A stretch of DNA of 64,000 nt from Gammaproteobacteria bacterium (GTDB lineage: Bacteria; Pseudomonadota; Gammaproteobacteria; Nevskiales; Nevskiaceae), in contig JAHZLQ010000060.1 in the NCBI GenBank assembly GCA_022599775.1, positions 1 to 64,000 on the forward strand. The letters are read 5' to 3'. Below, piece after piece: positions 23,907 to 31,876 of this stretch; position 1 is the stretch's first letter; every line of letters starts with the position of its first letter. The notes beneath the pieces are model-generated. The model was not told where the DNA came from. It did no database searches and saw only the letters and a program-made list of their open reading frames with translations. The position numbers and the translations under genes are program-made.

Positions 23907-25037
23907 ATGCAAGTCTCCATCCGCGGCATCCATAAACGATTCGGCAACTTCACCGCGCTCGATGGCGTCGACCTCGACATCGACTCCGGTGAACTGATCG
24001 CCCTGCTCGGTCCCTCCGGTTCCGGCAAGACCACCTTGCTGCGCGTGATCGCCGGCCTCGAATTTCCCGACTGCGGGCAGGTGCTGTTCGCCGATGAGGA
24101 CATGGCCGCCCGCGCCGTGCGCGAACGGCGCATCGGCTTCGTGTTCCAGCACTATGCCCTGTTCAAGCACATGAACGTGATCGACAACATCGCCTTCGGA
24201 TTGCGCGTCCGCCAGCGTCGGGACCGGCCCAGCCCGTCGCAGATTCGCGCACGTGCGCATGAGCTGCTGGAACTGGTGCAGCTGTGCGGGCTCGAATCGC
24301 GTTTCCCCTCGCAGCTGTCCGGCGGCCAGCGTCAGCGCGTGGCCTTGGCCCGCGCGCTGGCGATCGAACCGCGCGTGCTGCTGCTGGACGAACCCTTCGG
24401 CGCGCTCGACGCCAAGGTGCGCAAGGACCTGCGGCACTGGCTGCGCGAGCTGCACCGCAAGACCGGTTACACCACGATCTTCGTCACGCACGATCAGGAA
24501 GAAGCCCTGGAACTGGCCGACCGCGTGGTCATCATGAATCGCGGCGGGATCGAGCAGGTCGGTACGGTCGACGAGGTCTACGAACGTCCGGCGAGCCCCT
24601 ACGTCTTCAACTTTCTCGGCGACACCAACCTCATCCCGGCAGAACTGCACGGCCGCAAGCTGTATGTCGACGGCAAGGAAATCGGCGGGCTGTCCGACGG
24701 CATCCAACCCAACGGCGCGGTCGACGTCTACGTTCGCCCGGGCGATCTGCGTGTTTGCGAAGCACCGTCGCCAGGTCTCGACGTGCAAGTGGAAGCCGTG
24801 CAACGCACCGGTCCCGTCGTCCGGGCTCAGGTCCGGCTTGCGGACACCGGACAGAGTCTGACGGTCGAGTTGCCACACCTTCATCACGATGCGCCGCTGT
24901 TCCAGACCGGCGCGTCACTGCGCCTGCGGCTGATGCAGTTCAGCGTCTATCCGGGCGAGGCTCAAGCTGCGGCCAGGCCGTCACTCGCGGCGCCGACCCT
25001 GATCGGCCGCGAACGGACGCGCGGCCGCCTCGGCTGA
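23907..25037 (+). CDS. cysA: Sulfate ABC transporter ATP-binding protein CysA
   Basis: A 376-residue ATPase. Walker A is [20 protein letters not shown] (about residues 34-53), the ABC signature [16 protein letters not shown], Walker [13 protein letters not shown], and the switch histidine lies in [16 protein letters not shown]-terminal TOBE-type regulatory domain follows ([12 protein letters not shown]). It energises CysTW. Last gene of the operon; a hairpin follows 9 bp downstream. Confidence 0.96.
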   Translation: MQVSIRGIHKRFGNFTALDGVDLDIDSGELIALLGPSGSGKTTLLRVIAGLEFPDCGQVLFADEDMAARAVRERRIGFVFQHYALFKHMNVIDNIAFGLRVRQRRDRPSPSQIRARAHELLELVQLCGLESRFPSQLSGGQRQRVALARALAIEPRVLLLDEPFGALDAKVRKDLRHWLRELHRKTGYTTIFVTHDQEEALELADRVVIMNRGGIEQVGTVDEVYERPASPYVFNFLGDTNLIPAELHGRKLYVDGKEIGGLSDGIQPNGAVDVYVRPGDLRVCEAPSPGLDVQVEAVQRTGPVVRAQVRLADTGQSLTVELPHLHHDAPLFQTGASLRLRLMQFSVYPGEAQAAARPSLAAPTLIGRERTRGRLG

Positions 25038-25045
25038 GCCAGGGC

Positions 25046-25076
25046 GGCCGATTTCACGCCGGCACCCGAATCGGCC
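25046..25076 (+). terminator. Hairpin after cysA
   Basis: GGCCGATT and AATCGGCC form an 8-bp stem with a 15-base loop, 9 bp after the cysA stop. No T-run follows, so termination here is only possible. Confidence 0.35.
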
Positions 25077-25112
25077 ACACTGTGGCGCCCCCAGCAACTC
25101 AGGAACAAGGCC

Positions 25113-25592
25113 ATGCATGCACGGATGCTCGCAATCGCCGTAGGCGCAGTCCTCGCAATGTCTATGAATCATCAGGCCTTGGCGCAGGACCGGCTCGACG
25201 CCAAGGCCCTGGCCGCCTGCGCCAACAAGGCGCAACAGCTGCAGCTCGGCTCCGGTGAACTGCATCAGCGCCTGGAGACGCTGGCGAGCCGGCGTCGCAC
25301 GCTGCTCGCCGATTCCGAGGCCATCGGGGACGGGGCCTCGCCCGAACTGACGGCCGCCCGTCGCCAACACGACCACACGGTCGTCGCGTTCAACGCCGAC
25401 ATCGCCACGGTGCGCAGGGACATCCAGGCCCTCAATCAGGTCAAGGCCGACTACGATCGCGATTGCTCCGGACGCCCGTACCGGCGCGCCGATCTGGACG
25501 CGATGCCGGCGTCGGCACGCGAGGCCATGCGTGGCGGACTCGCCAAGGTCCAGGTGCCCTACCTCGACCCGGCGCTGCAGCCGCTTCCCTGA
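25113..25592 (+). CDS. Secreted hypothetical protein with coiled-coil character
   Basis: A 159-residue protein with a signal peptide (MLAIAVGAVLAMSMNHQALA, cleavage near AQD). The mature part is mostly helical with heptad-like stretches (LHQRLETLASRRRTLLADSE and VVAFNADIATVRRDIQALNQ) and two cysteines (AACANK and DRDCSG) that could pair in the periplasm. No known domain is recognised. It follows cysA by 75 bp on the same strand. Confidence 0.75.
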   Translation: MHARMLAIAVGAVLAMSMNHQALAQDRLDAKALAACANKAQQLQLGSGELHQRLETLASRRRTLLADSEAIGDGASPELTAARRQHDHTVVAFNADIATVRRDIQALNQVKADYDRDCSGRPYRRADLDAMPASAREAMRGGLAKVQVPYLDPALQPLP

Positions 25593-25702
25593 GCCTCGCC
25601 GGACAAGCCGCGGAGCCATTACGGCATTGTTCAGCCGCCGAGCAGTTTGCTCGCGCGATGATGGCCGCAATCATCATTCAACCGGCAAGCGAGGAGCGGG
25701 AC

Positions 25703-25915
25703 ATGAATCTGCAGAACAAGACCGAGTGGGTACGCCTGGGGACAGGCATCAAGGCGATGGTCCAGCGCCTGTCCGATGGCGCGCGTGAGACCGTGAGTGA
25801 TTCGTTCGGCGAACGCCTGATCGGCGACAGTGAAGACTTCCTGTCGCTGGGCCGCCTGTTCCGGGACGCGCCGCTGCGCCTGCCGGCGCGAACGACTACT
25901 CGCCAGCGACGCTGA
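25703..25915 (+). CDS. Small hypothetical protein
   Basis: A 70-residue protein from the ATG at 25703, with GAGGAGCGGG as ribosome site. It is charged and probably cytoplasmic (MNLQNKTEWVRLGTGIKAMV). No domain is recognised. It is the last gene before a strong terminator and the left attachment site of the integrated element. Confidence 0.55.
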   Translation: MNLQNKTEWVRLGTGIKAMVQRLSDGARETVSDSFGERLIGDSEDFLSLGRLFRDAPLRLPARTTTRQRR

Positions 25916-25933
25916 TCACCACAGCGCGCAGCC

Positions 25934-25973
25934 AAAGAAAAAGGCCATCCGCACTCGGATGGCCTTTTTCTTT
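25934..25973 (+). terminator. Strong intrinsic terminator
   Basis: AAAGAAAAAGGCCATCCG, loop, then CGGATGGCCTTTTTCTTT. The stem is perfect with A- and T-runs on both sides, so it can act in both directions. It closes the chromosomal block just before the element. Confidence 0.9.
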
Positions 25974-25985
25974 GAACTGTTTGTA

Positions 25986-26031
25986 ATGGTCGGGGCGACA
26001 GGATTCGAACCTGCTACCCCCTGCCCCCCAG
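25986..26031 (-). repeat. attL: displaced 3' part of tRNA-Pro
   Basis: These 46 bp repeat positions 36274-36319 of the complete tRNA-Pro gene with one mismatch (T at 26014, G at 36302). Homology stops at 26031, so only the 3' part of the tRNA is present and it is not a functional tRNA. It lies 212 bp before the integrase gene, the usual layout for tRNA-targeting tyrosine integrases. Confidence 0.9.
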
Positions 26032-26243
26032 GAAGGTTTTTAGGGCATCAGAAGTGATCAATACAGATCAGGGAAACCCCTATATTCGTTGCAAACACTA
26101 CATTTATTTCCATTCTGATCGCTATTGACGGTCAGCGACAATCAGCGCAAAGTGTTCCCCTGATGTTCCCCCAGGCGGGAACAGGCGGCGGTCACGCGAC
26201 CACCGAACACGCAAGATACGGGTAGAACAGGAAGCGCTCGCCG

Positions 26244-27623
26244 ATGGCTAGGGGAACAGTTGGGGGAACACTGCAAGGCAAGCTGAAGGACCTTCAGCTG
26301 CGCAATGCAACGGCTGAACAATCCGAATTGCTGCTGAGTGACGGCGGCAATCTGTTTCTCCGCGTCCGACCGAACGGCGGGAAGGACTGGCTGTTCATTT
26401 ATATGTTCGAAGGCCGCCGCCGCAAATTGGGGCTTGGCCCTTACCCTGGACGCGATCTCAGTTCCGCGAGGCAAGCCGCCTATGAATACCGCGAGCAAAT
26501 CGCGAAGGGCGTAGATCCGGCTGATGCGCGAGAACTAGCAAAGATTGAAGCGCAAGCAGACCTCGCGACCGCCAAGGCGAAGGCCGCCGAGAACGCAGCA
26601 CGGCCGACCGTAAGCAAGCTGCTGGAGCTTTGGGCCGAGGATGAGCTTTCCAGACGCAAGGACAAGGGCGAAGAATCACTGCGCGCCCTTCGCAAAGACC
26701 TGTTGCCGACGCTGGGGGACCGCTTCGCCGCTGAGGTCAAGCGACGCGATGTGATGATGGTTCTGGACAGCATCCGGAGACGTGGGGCGAATCGCCTGGC
26801 CAATCGGACCCTGAAAGACGTTCGCCAGATGTTCGGCTGGGCACTCGTGCGCGAAATAGTCGAGGGTGATCCGACCTCGCGAATCGAGAAGAAAGACGTG
26901 GGCGGCAAAGAGGTCGAGCGCGAGCGTGTGCTCTCGCCCGCCGAGATTCGCACACTCGCCGCCGCCCTCCCCGAGTCCGGGCTGTCTACGCCGGCCACAG
27001 CGGCGCTGTGGATCATGTTGTCCACCTGTGGCCGCGTCGGCGAACTCTCGCGCACCCGCTGGCCTGATGTTGACCTCGATGCACGGACGTGGCGAATCCC
27101 CGCCGAGAACTCGAAGAACGGGCGACCGCACCTGATCCACCTTTCGGAGTTTGCCGTCGAGCACTTCACAACAATGCTTGAACGACGGATCAGGCGGGAA
27201 CGCGAGGGGGCTCCCGCTGATTCATTGGTGTGGGTGTTCCCTGCCCGTTTCACCAGCATTCATGTCTGCCCCAAGACGTTCCAGAAGCAGTTCAGCGACC
27301 GCCAGCGCGACGATGCCCCCATGAGCCGAAGAAGCGCGAAAACCGGCACATTGAAACTTCCCGGTGGCGAGTGGCGGGCACACGACCTTCGACGCACTGG
27401 CGCAACGATGATGGGCGACTTGGGCATCCGTCCCGACGTCATCGACCGTTGCTTGAATCACGTCGACGCGAAGCTGGTGACGCGCACGTATCAGCGGCAG
27501 GAACTGCTGCCAGAGCGGGCGGAGGCATTCCGCCAGCTTGGCGAACGCCTGGAACTTCTGACGCGCCCCAGCGGCGGGAACGTCGTCACCCTGCACAAGC
27601 TGCCAGCGGACACCGCAGGCTAG
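26244..27623 (+). CDS. int: Tyrosine recombinase integrase (DUF4102 N-terminal type)
   Basis: A 459-residue integrase. The N-terminal DUF4102 arm-binding domain covers roughly residues 18-100 (LLLSDGGNLFLRVRPNGGKD, LGLGPYPGRDLSSARQAAYE). A SAM-like core-binding domain follows. The catalytic set is complete: R264 (CGRVGELSR), K291 (NSKNGRPH), H380 and R383 (AHDLRRTGATMM), H406 (CLNHVDAK) and Y416 (RTYQRQE). Such enzymes recombine at tRNA 3' ends; attL is 212 bp upstream. Nothing suggests inactivation. Confidence 0.96.
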   Translation: MARGTVGGTLQGKLKDLQLRNATAEQSELLLSDGGNLFLRVRPNGGKDWLFIYMFEGRRRKLGLGPYPGRDLSSARQAAYEYREQIAKGVDPADARELAKIEAQADLATAKAKAAENAARPTVSKLLELWAEDELSRRKDKGEESLRALRKDLLPTLGDRFAAEVKRRDVMMVLDSIRRRGANRLANRTLKDVRQMFGWALVREIVEGDPTSRIEKKDVGGKEVERERVLSPAEIRTLAAALPESGLSTPATAALWIMLSTCGRVGELSRTRWPDVDLDARTWRIPAENSKNGRPHLIHLSEFAVEHFTTMLERRIRREREGAPADSLVWVFPARFTSIHVCPKTFQKQFSDRQRDDAPMSRRSAKTGTLKLPGGEWRAHDLRRTGATMMGDLGIRPDVIDRCLNHVDAKLVTRTYQRQELLPERAEAFRQLGERLELLTRPSGGNVVTLHKLPADTAG

Positions 27624-27640
27624 GACCGGAGACTACGACC

Positions 27641-27868
27641 ATGACCACCCGAGACTTTCTAAAGCTGCCGATTGCCGACCAGCTCCATCACCTTGCGATC
27701 CTGAATCGAGACGCCTACGACAAGCGCGACCTCTGGCGCCGTGGCCTGTCTCGCGCCGCCGGCACCGAGGCGAAGAAGCTGACGCGGGAGGCCGAGCGGC
27801 TGAAATCGGCGCTACGCACAAAGGCCGCAGAACAAGCTCGCAGAGAACCCCACGATGGTAGCCTTTAA
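27641..27868 (+). CDS. Small hypothetical protein of the element
   Basis: A 75-residue protein from the ATG at 27641, 17 bp after the integrase. It is highly charged and helical (TEAKKLTREAERLKSALRTK), with no membrane segment. The start MTTRDFLKLPIADQLHHLAI is unusual and shows no domain I recognise. The position between int and the TA pair could suit a recombination directionality or regulatory protein, but nothing proves this. Confidence 0.6.
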   Translation: MTTRDFLKLPIADQLHHLAILNRDAYDKRDLWRRGLSRAAGTEAKKLTREAERLKSALRTKAAEQARREPHDGSL

Positions 27869-27874
27869 GCTACA

Positions 27875-28201
27875 ATGCCAATTGTCAAAGTCAGCGAATA
27901 CCAGACGACCGAAGGTAAAAGCCCGTTCGCCGATTGGATGCGCCGACTACGTGACCGCAGTGCCCGCCAGCGCGTTACCGCCCGGATTGTCCGCATGCAG
28001 GCCGGCAACCGAGGCGACTGGAAGCCGGTCGGTGACGGAGTGTTCGAGCTTCGCATCGACCACGGCCCCGGCTACCGCGTCTATTGCGGACAGGACGGCG
28101 AAACGCTTGTGCTACTGCTCTGCGGCGGCGACAAGCGCACTCAAGCTCAGGACATCAAGAACGCTCATGACTACTGGAACGACTACCAAGCACGCCGCTA
28201 G
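27875..28201 (+). CDS. RelE-like toxin (HI1419/Gp49 family)
   Basis: A 108-residue toxin of the phage-derived Gp49 / HI1419 addiction-module killer family. Features: TTEGKSPFADWMRRLRDRSA, RIVRMQAGNRGDWKPVGDGV, FELRIDHGPGYRVYCGQDGE, VLLLCGGDKRTQAQDI and AHDYWNDY. These match the RelE-fold mRNA interferases. The gene overlaps the following XRE antitoxin gene by 35 bp. It may stabilise the element. Confidence 0.9.
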   Translation: MPIVKVSEYQTTEGKSPFADWMRRLRDRSARQRVTARIVRMQAGNRGDWKPVGDGVFELRIDHGPGYRVYCGQDGETLVLLLCGGDKRTQAQDIKNAHDYWNDYQARR

Positions 28202-28523
28202 CACGGAGTTCCGGGCTGCGGACTACCTGCGCCCCGAGGACGTGCCCGGCTTTCTCGCCGAAGCGCTGCACGACGGCGACCACCGCGTACTGCCCCCTGC
28301 GCTGCGAGCCGCCGCCGACGTGATCGGAATGTCCGAGCTGGCAAAGATGACCGGCCTGAGCCGCGAAACGCTGTACCGCACGCTATCGGAGAAGGGAAAC
28401 CCACGGCTGGACACGCTGGCCGCGATTCTCTCGGCGTTCGGGCTGCGCCTGGCCGTGGCTCCGATATCCCGGCGGAAGCGCGCAACACCAAGCCGGGCGA
28501 AGAAGGCGGCGGCCGGCGCATGA
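28167..28523 (+). CDS. XRE-family antitoxin (HI1420-type)
   Basis: A 118-residue antitoxin starting inside the toxin gene. The conserved middle has YLRPEDVPGFLAEALHDGDH and the helix-turn-helix runs through MSELAKMTGLSRETLYRTLS with KGNPRLDTLAAILSAFGLRL. The C-terminus is basic (SRRKRATPSRAKKAA). It neutralises the toxin and is likely the module's repressor; it is also the only XRE-type DNA-binding protein in the element. Confidence 0.9.
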   Translation: MTTGTTTKHAASTEFRAADYLRPEDVPGFLAEALHDGDHRVLPPALRAAADVIGMSELAKMTGLSRETLYRTLSEKGNPRLDTLAAILSAFGLRLAVAPISRRKRATPSRAKKAAAGA

Positions 28524-28636
28524 ACTGATTGTTGGACCCCAAGCCCTGCGGGGATGAGTAGGGCAAACGGCGGAACCGAGTGTTGACGCACCCGGCCCGC
28601 CTGACCAAAGCACTGACCTACGAAGGAGGTCACACC

Positions 28637-28948
28637 ATGGCTACACAAGAGTTTAACCCGCAGACCTGCGGCACCGACGCCCTGAAGTTTCCGGGCCCGC
28701 TTTCAGATCTCAACTTCAGCTACGGTGGAGGCATACCAGTTCTGTCGGCCCTTAAAGAGGGTGACGCGCTGATTGAGTCGGCAATTAACATTCTCCGACT
28801 GAATCGCAACCTCAGTGATCAGAACTCTGAAGTGCTCGGCGTAATTTTCCTGCTGGAAGCCGCTGCGTCGGTGTTCTTGTCCGTGCAACATGGAATCGAG
28901 AAGTACGAATCGGCAACCGACGACGCGGTCAACGGGGGCGCGAAATGA
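28637..28948 (+). CDS. Hypothetical protein, DUF3077-like pattern
   Basis: A 103-residue protein with an excellent AAGGAGG ribosome site before the ATG at 28637. The core (FSYGGGIPVLSALKEGDALI then NSEVLGVIFLLEAAASVFLS) loosely resembles small DUF3077 proteins of pseudomonads; this is tentative. The stop overlaps the next ATG, so it heads a three-gene operon. Function unknown. Confidence 0.65.
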   Translation: MATQEFNPQTCGTDALKFPGPLSDLNFSYGGGIPVLSALKEGDALIESAINILRLNRNLSDQNSEVLGVIFLLEAAASVFLSVQHGIEKYESATDDAVNGGAK

Positions 28949-29196
28949 GCACTCCACTCACGGAAGGTCCGCCGGCCTCGTGGATGACCGGCATGAACGC
29001 TCAAGAAACGCTCGATATCTCGGCAAAGATACTCCGGTTCGTGGGGTGCGCAGCGATCGATATCGAAACATTCAATAACGATCGGGAGGGCGATGCCGTC
29101 TATCACATTCTGCATCAGGTCGCCGATTGCCTGAAGTGGGCAAGCAACCGGACGTGGCCGGAAAACGTAGACGAGGAGCAGACCGATGCTGGATAA
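28945..29196 (+). CDS. Hypothetical protein of the element
   Basis: An 83-residue acidic protein, translationally coupled to its neighbours (ATGA overlap upstream, 11-bp overlap downstream). The helical core (QETLDISAKILRFVGCAAID then AVYHILHQVADCLKWASN) is similar in style to the preceding protein, so the two may be paralogous or interact. No domain recognised. Confidence 0.6.
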   Translation: MSTPLTEGPPASWMTGMNAQETLDISAKILRFVGCAAIDIETFNNDREGDAVYHILHQVADCLKWASNRTWPENVDEEQTDAG

Positions 29197-29557
29197 ATCT
29201 GATGAATTCGATGCCGCAAAGGAATGGGGGGAATTTCAGAAGTTGCAGCCAGCGCTCACGCTAGCGCAGGTTGATGAAATGGAACAAGGAGCTCAACGAC
29301 GAGGACAGAACGAACACGTTGTGCGTCGCATTGCACTCATGACGCTTGCCCATCCGACTAAACACTTCATCGACATATTTCGAGAGGATCGAAATGCGGC
29401 ACTTTCCTTCGCCGAAGCGCTTAGGACCATGGACGATCAAATCCAATACCTCGATTCAGTTCGCGAAGTCCTTTCCGCCGCAAGGATGCGAATCTCGTTT
29501 TCTTTGGCAGTGCGCGGCGATATGGATGAAATCCTCAAAGAGGCTAAGACCACCTGA
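29186..29557 (+). CDS. Hypothetical protein of the element
   Basis: A 123-residue acidic, mostly helical protein (MLDKSDEFDAAKEWGEFQKL, HFIDIFREDRNAALSFAEAL). No membrane segment or known motif. Last gene of the three-gene cluster; a GC-rich hairpin follows 10 bp downstream. Confidence 0.6.
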   Translation: MLDKSDEFDAAKEWGEFQKLQPALTLAQVDEMEQGAQRRGQNEHVVRRIALMTLAHPTKHFIDIFREDRNAALSFAEALRTMDDQIQYLDSVREVLSAARMRISFSLAVRGDMDEILKEAKTT

Positions 29558-29566
29558 CAAGGAGAA

Positions 29567-29590
29567 GCCCCGCCGGCTCGCTGGCGGGGC
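29567..29590 (+). terminator. GC-rich hairpin after the three-gene block
   Basis: GCCCCGCC, an 8-base loop, then GGCGGGGC followed by GATTCTATG. The stem is perfect but the T-run is poor, so termination would be partial. Confidence 0.5.
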
Positions 29591-29646
29591 GATTCTATGC
29601 ACGCGCCCGGAGCGGTCGGCCGGGCGCTAATGAGCGACGTACTCAA

Positions 29647-30183
29647 ATGCCGCCTGTTCCGAAGCATCTTCCGCTAGACGATGAAATCGATCACGTCGTC
29701 TATTTGCTATCGGAAGGCGATCCGGCGATAGGACGACTTCTAGCGGACATTGCAAAAGCAGAATTACAGACCAAGGGCTTCTGGAACGAAACAATACAAA
29801 TGCCGGCCGGCCATCCCCCAGGCTACTGGGAGGACCTAGCCGAAATATGGAGACTCGCGCCACACGTACGAGGCAACCCGGAATTGATCTCAACCGTTGA
29901 GCTTCTGCTTTGGCGCCATGCAACGATGAGGCTTCAATACGTCGGCAATGAGCCACTGACAAAGGTACTCAAGCGAGATCTTGACCGCCAGACCGGGACA
30001 AAGAAGCCGCGCAGGCCAGATATTACCGCGTGGATCAAGGACAGATTAGTTGTCAATCGCGACGCAAAGAGCCCCGACCTTTGGAAACAAGCACCCGATT
30101 GGCTGACCGATCAGATTGGTTACCGGCGATTCGCCAGTAGGGTAACTAGGATCCGAAAAGAGATCGGAATAGCGCGCAAGTAA
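29647..30183 (+). CDS. Hypothetical protein of the element
   Basis: A 178-residue soluble protein. The N-terminal half is helical and acidic (DDEIDHVVYLLSEGDPAIGR), the middle holds GYWEDLAEIWRLAPHVRGNP and LLLWRHATMRLQY, and the C-terminal part is basic with KRDLDRQTGTKKPRRP and WLTDQIGYRRFASRVTRIRK, possibly nucleic acid binding. No family is recognised. Located between the unknown block and the regulator genes, it is a good candidate for a novel satellite function. Confidence 0.6.
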   Translation: MPPVPKHLPLDDEIDHVVYLLSEGDPAIGRLLADIAKAELQTKGFWNETIQMPAGHPPGYWEDLAEIWRLAPHVRGNPELISTVELLLWRHATMRLQYVGNEPLTKVLKRDLDRQTGTKKPRRPDITAWIKDRLVVNRDAKSPDLWKQAPDWLTDQIGYRRFASRVTRIRKEIGIARK

Positions 30184-30263
30184 GTAGCGCGCCAATCGCC
30201 CAATAGCATGCACTTGCCCGCTGCGTTTCATTGACGCGCAGCCAGACTCAAGAGGACAAGTGC

Positions 30264-30482
30264 ATGATCGATGATGTTATGGAGCCCTTCCGCGAGTGGT
30301 TGCGCGAGATCGGCGTCCGATCCCCCAACACCGGCTACGCGATGATCGATCGCGGCGAAATACCCGAACCGATCCGGCGCAATGGCCGCCTATACATGAT
30401 GCGCTCGTGGCGCATGGAGTATCTGGATCGCATGACGGCCTCCCGCTCCCGCCGCGTACCGGTCGAAGGGGCGCAGGCATGA
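30264..30482 (+). CDS. AlpA/excisionase-like winged-helix protein
   Basis: A 72-residue protein from the ATG at 30264. The pattern GVRSPNTGYAMIDRGEIPEP then IRRNGRLYMMRSWRMEYLDR resembles AlpA/MerR-type excisionases, where a short helix-turn-helix is followed by a strand motif and a C-terminal helix. In satellites such genes often control integrase expression or excision. The assignment is moderate, from pattern only. Confidence 0.6.
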   Translation: MIDDVMEPFREWLREIGVRSPNTGYAMIDRGEIPEPIRRNGRLYMMRSWRMEYLDRMTASRSRRVPVEGAQA

Positions 30483-30667
30483 TCGCCGTCCCCGCACCCG
30501 CCGATACCCCCGAGGTCGCACGACGGCGTGTCGCCGATGCGCTGGTCGCCGCAGGCGTCAGCGCCCCACATATGGCGGCTGTGCTCGTAGCCGTCGAGAT
30601 GCTGCAGAAAGCGTCTTACGTGGCCGGCAAGCGCGAAGGCTCTCAGCGGCCCTATGAGCATGCGTAA
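30479..30667 (+). CDS. Small hypothetical protein of the element
   Basis: A 62-residue alanine-rich helical protein (TPEVARRRVADALVAAGVSA), coupled to both neighbours by 4-bp and 1-bp overlaps. No domain seen. Presumably co-translated with the regulator and the Rep-like gene. Confidence 0.55.
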   Translation: MIAVPAPADTPEVARRRVADALVAAGVSAPHMAAVLVAVEMLQKASYVAGKREGSQRPYEHA

Positions 30668-31107
30668 TGTCATCCCGTGCACGCCTGAAGGGCAGGCAGG
30701 AAGGCGGCAGGGTCGCAGTTATTCCGCATGCCTGTTTGGACTCGCCGCATTACTTGTCGCTTTCCCTTGCGGCGAAAGCGCTGCTGCTGGAATTGGCGAG
30801 GCAATTCAACGGATATACGAACAACGGCGATCTTTGCCTAGCGGACAAGCTCATGAAGCCGCGAGGCTGGGCGAAGCGCACCGTGTTCAGAGCGGCCGAC
30901 GAACTGGAGCTGAAAGGCTGGATCGTCAAGACACGGCAAGGCGATATCAACAAGCCGAACCTTTGGGCGCTGACGTTCTATCCGATCCACGAGTGCAAGG
31001 GAAAGCTCGACGTTTCGCCGACGAACGCACCGCTCAGCTTTTGGAAACAGGGCTGCAATCCGTGGATTCAACCCAAGAGAAAACGCCTTGAACGCCGGGC
31101 TGCGTAA
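30667..31107 (+). CDS. Winged-helix replication-initiation-like protein
   Basis: A 146-residue protein with a DnaD/RepA-style winged helix: VAVIPHACLDSPHYLSLSLA, AKALLLELARQFNGYTNNGD, RGWAKRTVFRAADELELKGW and IVKTRQGDINKPNLWALTFY. The last 40 residues are basic. Similar helix-turn-helix proteins initiate replication or regulate phage and satellite genes. A cluster of four identical palindromes starts 11 bp after the stop, which fits an iteron-type origin or operator array for this protein. No primase or helicase is present, so any replication would need host or helper enzymes. Confidence 0.65.
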   Translation: MSSRARLKGRQEGGRVAVIPHACLDSPHYLSLSLAAKALLLELARQFNGYTNNGDLCLADKLMKPRGWAKRTVFRAADELELKGWIVKTRQGDINKPNLWALTFYPIHECKGKLDVSPTNAPLSFWKQGCNPWIQPKRKRLERRAA

Positions 31108-31117
31108 TCGATCGTCC

Positions 31118-31258
31118 AGTGCCAATTTGGCACTACCCTTATGCCAATTTGGCACCTATAGGGCTTCAGGACCTCCGAAATACCCCCCGACCTTATGCCA
31201 ATTTGGCACCTATACGGCCGTTTTTCGCCCGAGACCTTATGCCAATTTGGCACACCTT
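31118..31258. repeat. Four-copy TGCCAATTTGGCA palindrome array (putative origin or operators)
   Basis: The perfect palindrome TGCCAATTTGGCA occurs four times, with cores starting at 31120, 31142, 31196 and 31240. Copies 2-4 share a larger unit CCTTATGCCAATTTGGCAC, and copies 2 and 3 extend to CCTATA. Core spacings are 22, 54 and 44 bp, close to whole multiples of 11 bp, so the sites lie on about the same face of the helix. The array lies just after the Rep-like gene and before the packaging genes. An iteron origin is my preferred reading; an operator cluster for late genes is the alternative. Confidence 0.8.
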
Positions 31259-31474
31259 AAACATATAACCATGTGGGAGAGCGTTAGCGAAAGGAGCTTA
31301 GAAGGGGCTTCCAAAGCGGTCGGCGCAATTTCGGTCGGTCGATCAGATCGGCGATCCATCGCACCGGGGGGTAGTCATCGAATTAAGTTCGGTGCCGACC
31401 TAGACCGCGCCCTAAGTCACTTTTTTGCATCTCCAAATCCCCAATCCACAATCACTGACCCGAGGTGAACCCCG
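31259..31474. other. Untranslated region upstream of the terminase gene
   Basis: No gene recognised. It contains purine-rich sequence (GTGGGAGAGCGTTAGCGAAA) and a T-run near 31430 (CACTTTTTTGC). It may complete the origin region or hold a late promoter and a packaging site, since such sites often lie close to the small terminase gene. Confidence 0.4.
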
Positions 31475-31876
31475 ATGCCAAGACCCCGCAAACCCACTGC
31501 GTTGCTGGAACAATCCGGCAGCTTCGAGAAACATCCCGAGCGTCGCCGCGAACGCGAAGGCGAGCCCGTGAACGAGAACCCGTTAGGGCCGGCGCCGGCA
31601 CACCTGAACGCCGCTCAGCGCGTCGCATGGGCAGAGTTGGAACGCATAACGCCGACCGGCGTGTTGACCGAGGCGGACCGGCCGTTCCTAGAAATGACTT
31701 GCATGTTGTTGGCGCTGCTCCGCGATCTCGGCGCGACGATGGAAACTTCAAAAATTGCGCGCCTTGAGTCCTGCCTGGGCCGCCTTGGCCTGACGCCTGC
31801 GGATCGATCGCGCGTGAAGGCACTGCCCATCGCGAAGGGCAACAAGTTTGCGTCGCTCGCAGGGCGGCGTGCATGA
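31475..31876 (+). CDS. terS: Phage terminase small subunit (P27 family)
   Basis: A 133-residue protein with the P27-type pattern: KPTALLEQSGSFEKHPERRR, NPLGPAPAHLNAAQRVAWAE, LTEADRPFLEMTCMLLALLR and a basic C-terminus (ADRSRVKALPIAKGNKFASL). Small terminases recognise the packaging site and recruit the large subunit. GAGGTG lies ahead of the ATG. No large subunit gene follows, so packaging would need a helper's TerL, as in satellites that redirect packaging with their own TerS. Confidence 0.85.
   Translation: MPRPRKPTALLEQSGSFEKHPERRREREGEPVNENPLGPAPAHLNAAQRVAWAELERITPTGVLTEADRPFLEMTCMLLALLRDLGATMETSKIARLESCLGRLGLTPADRSRVKALPIAKGNKFASLAGRRA

Noticed and set aside
25986-26040. A second tRNA-Pro gene
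   Set aside because: Only the 3' part is present; the sequence diverges before the D-arm, so it is an attachment-site copy.
31118-31258. CRISPR-like array
   Set aside because: Units are short palindromes at irregular spacing with no spacer pattern and no cas genes; better explained as iterons or operators.
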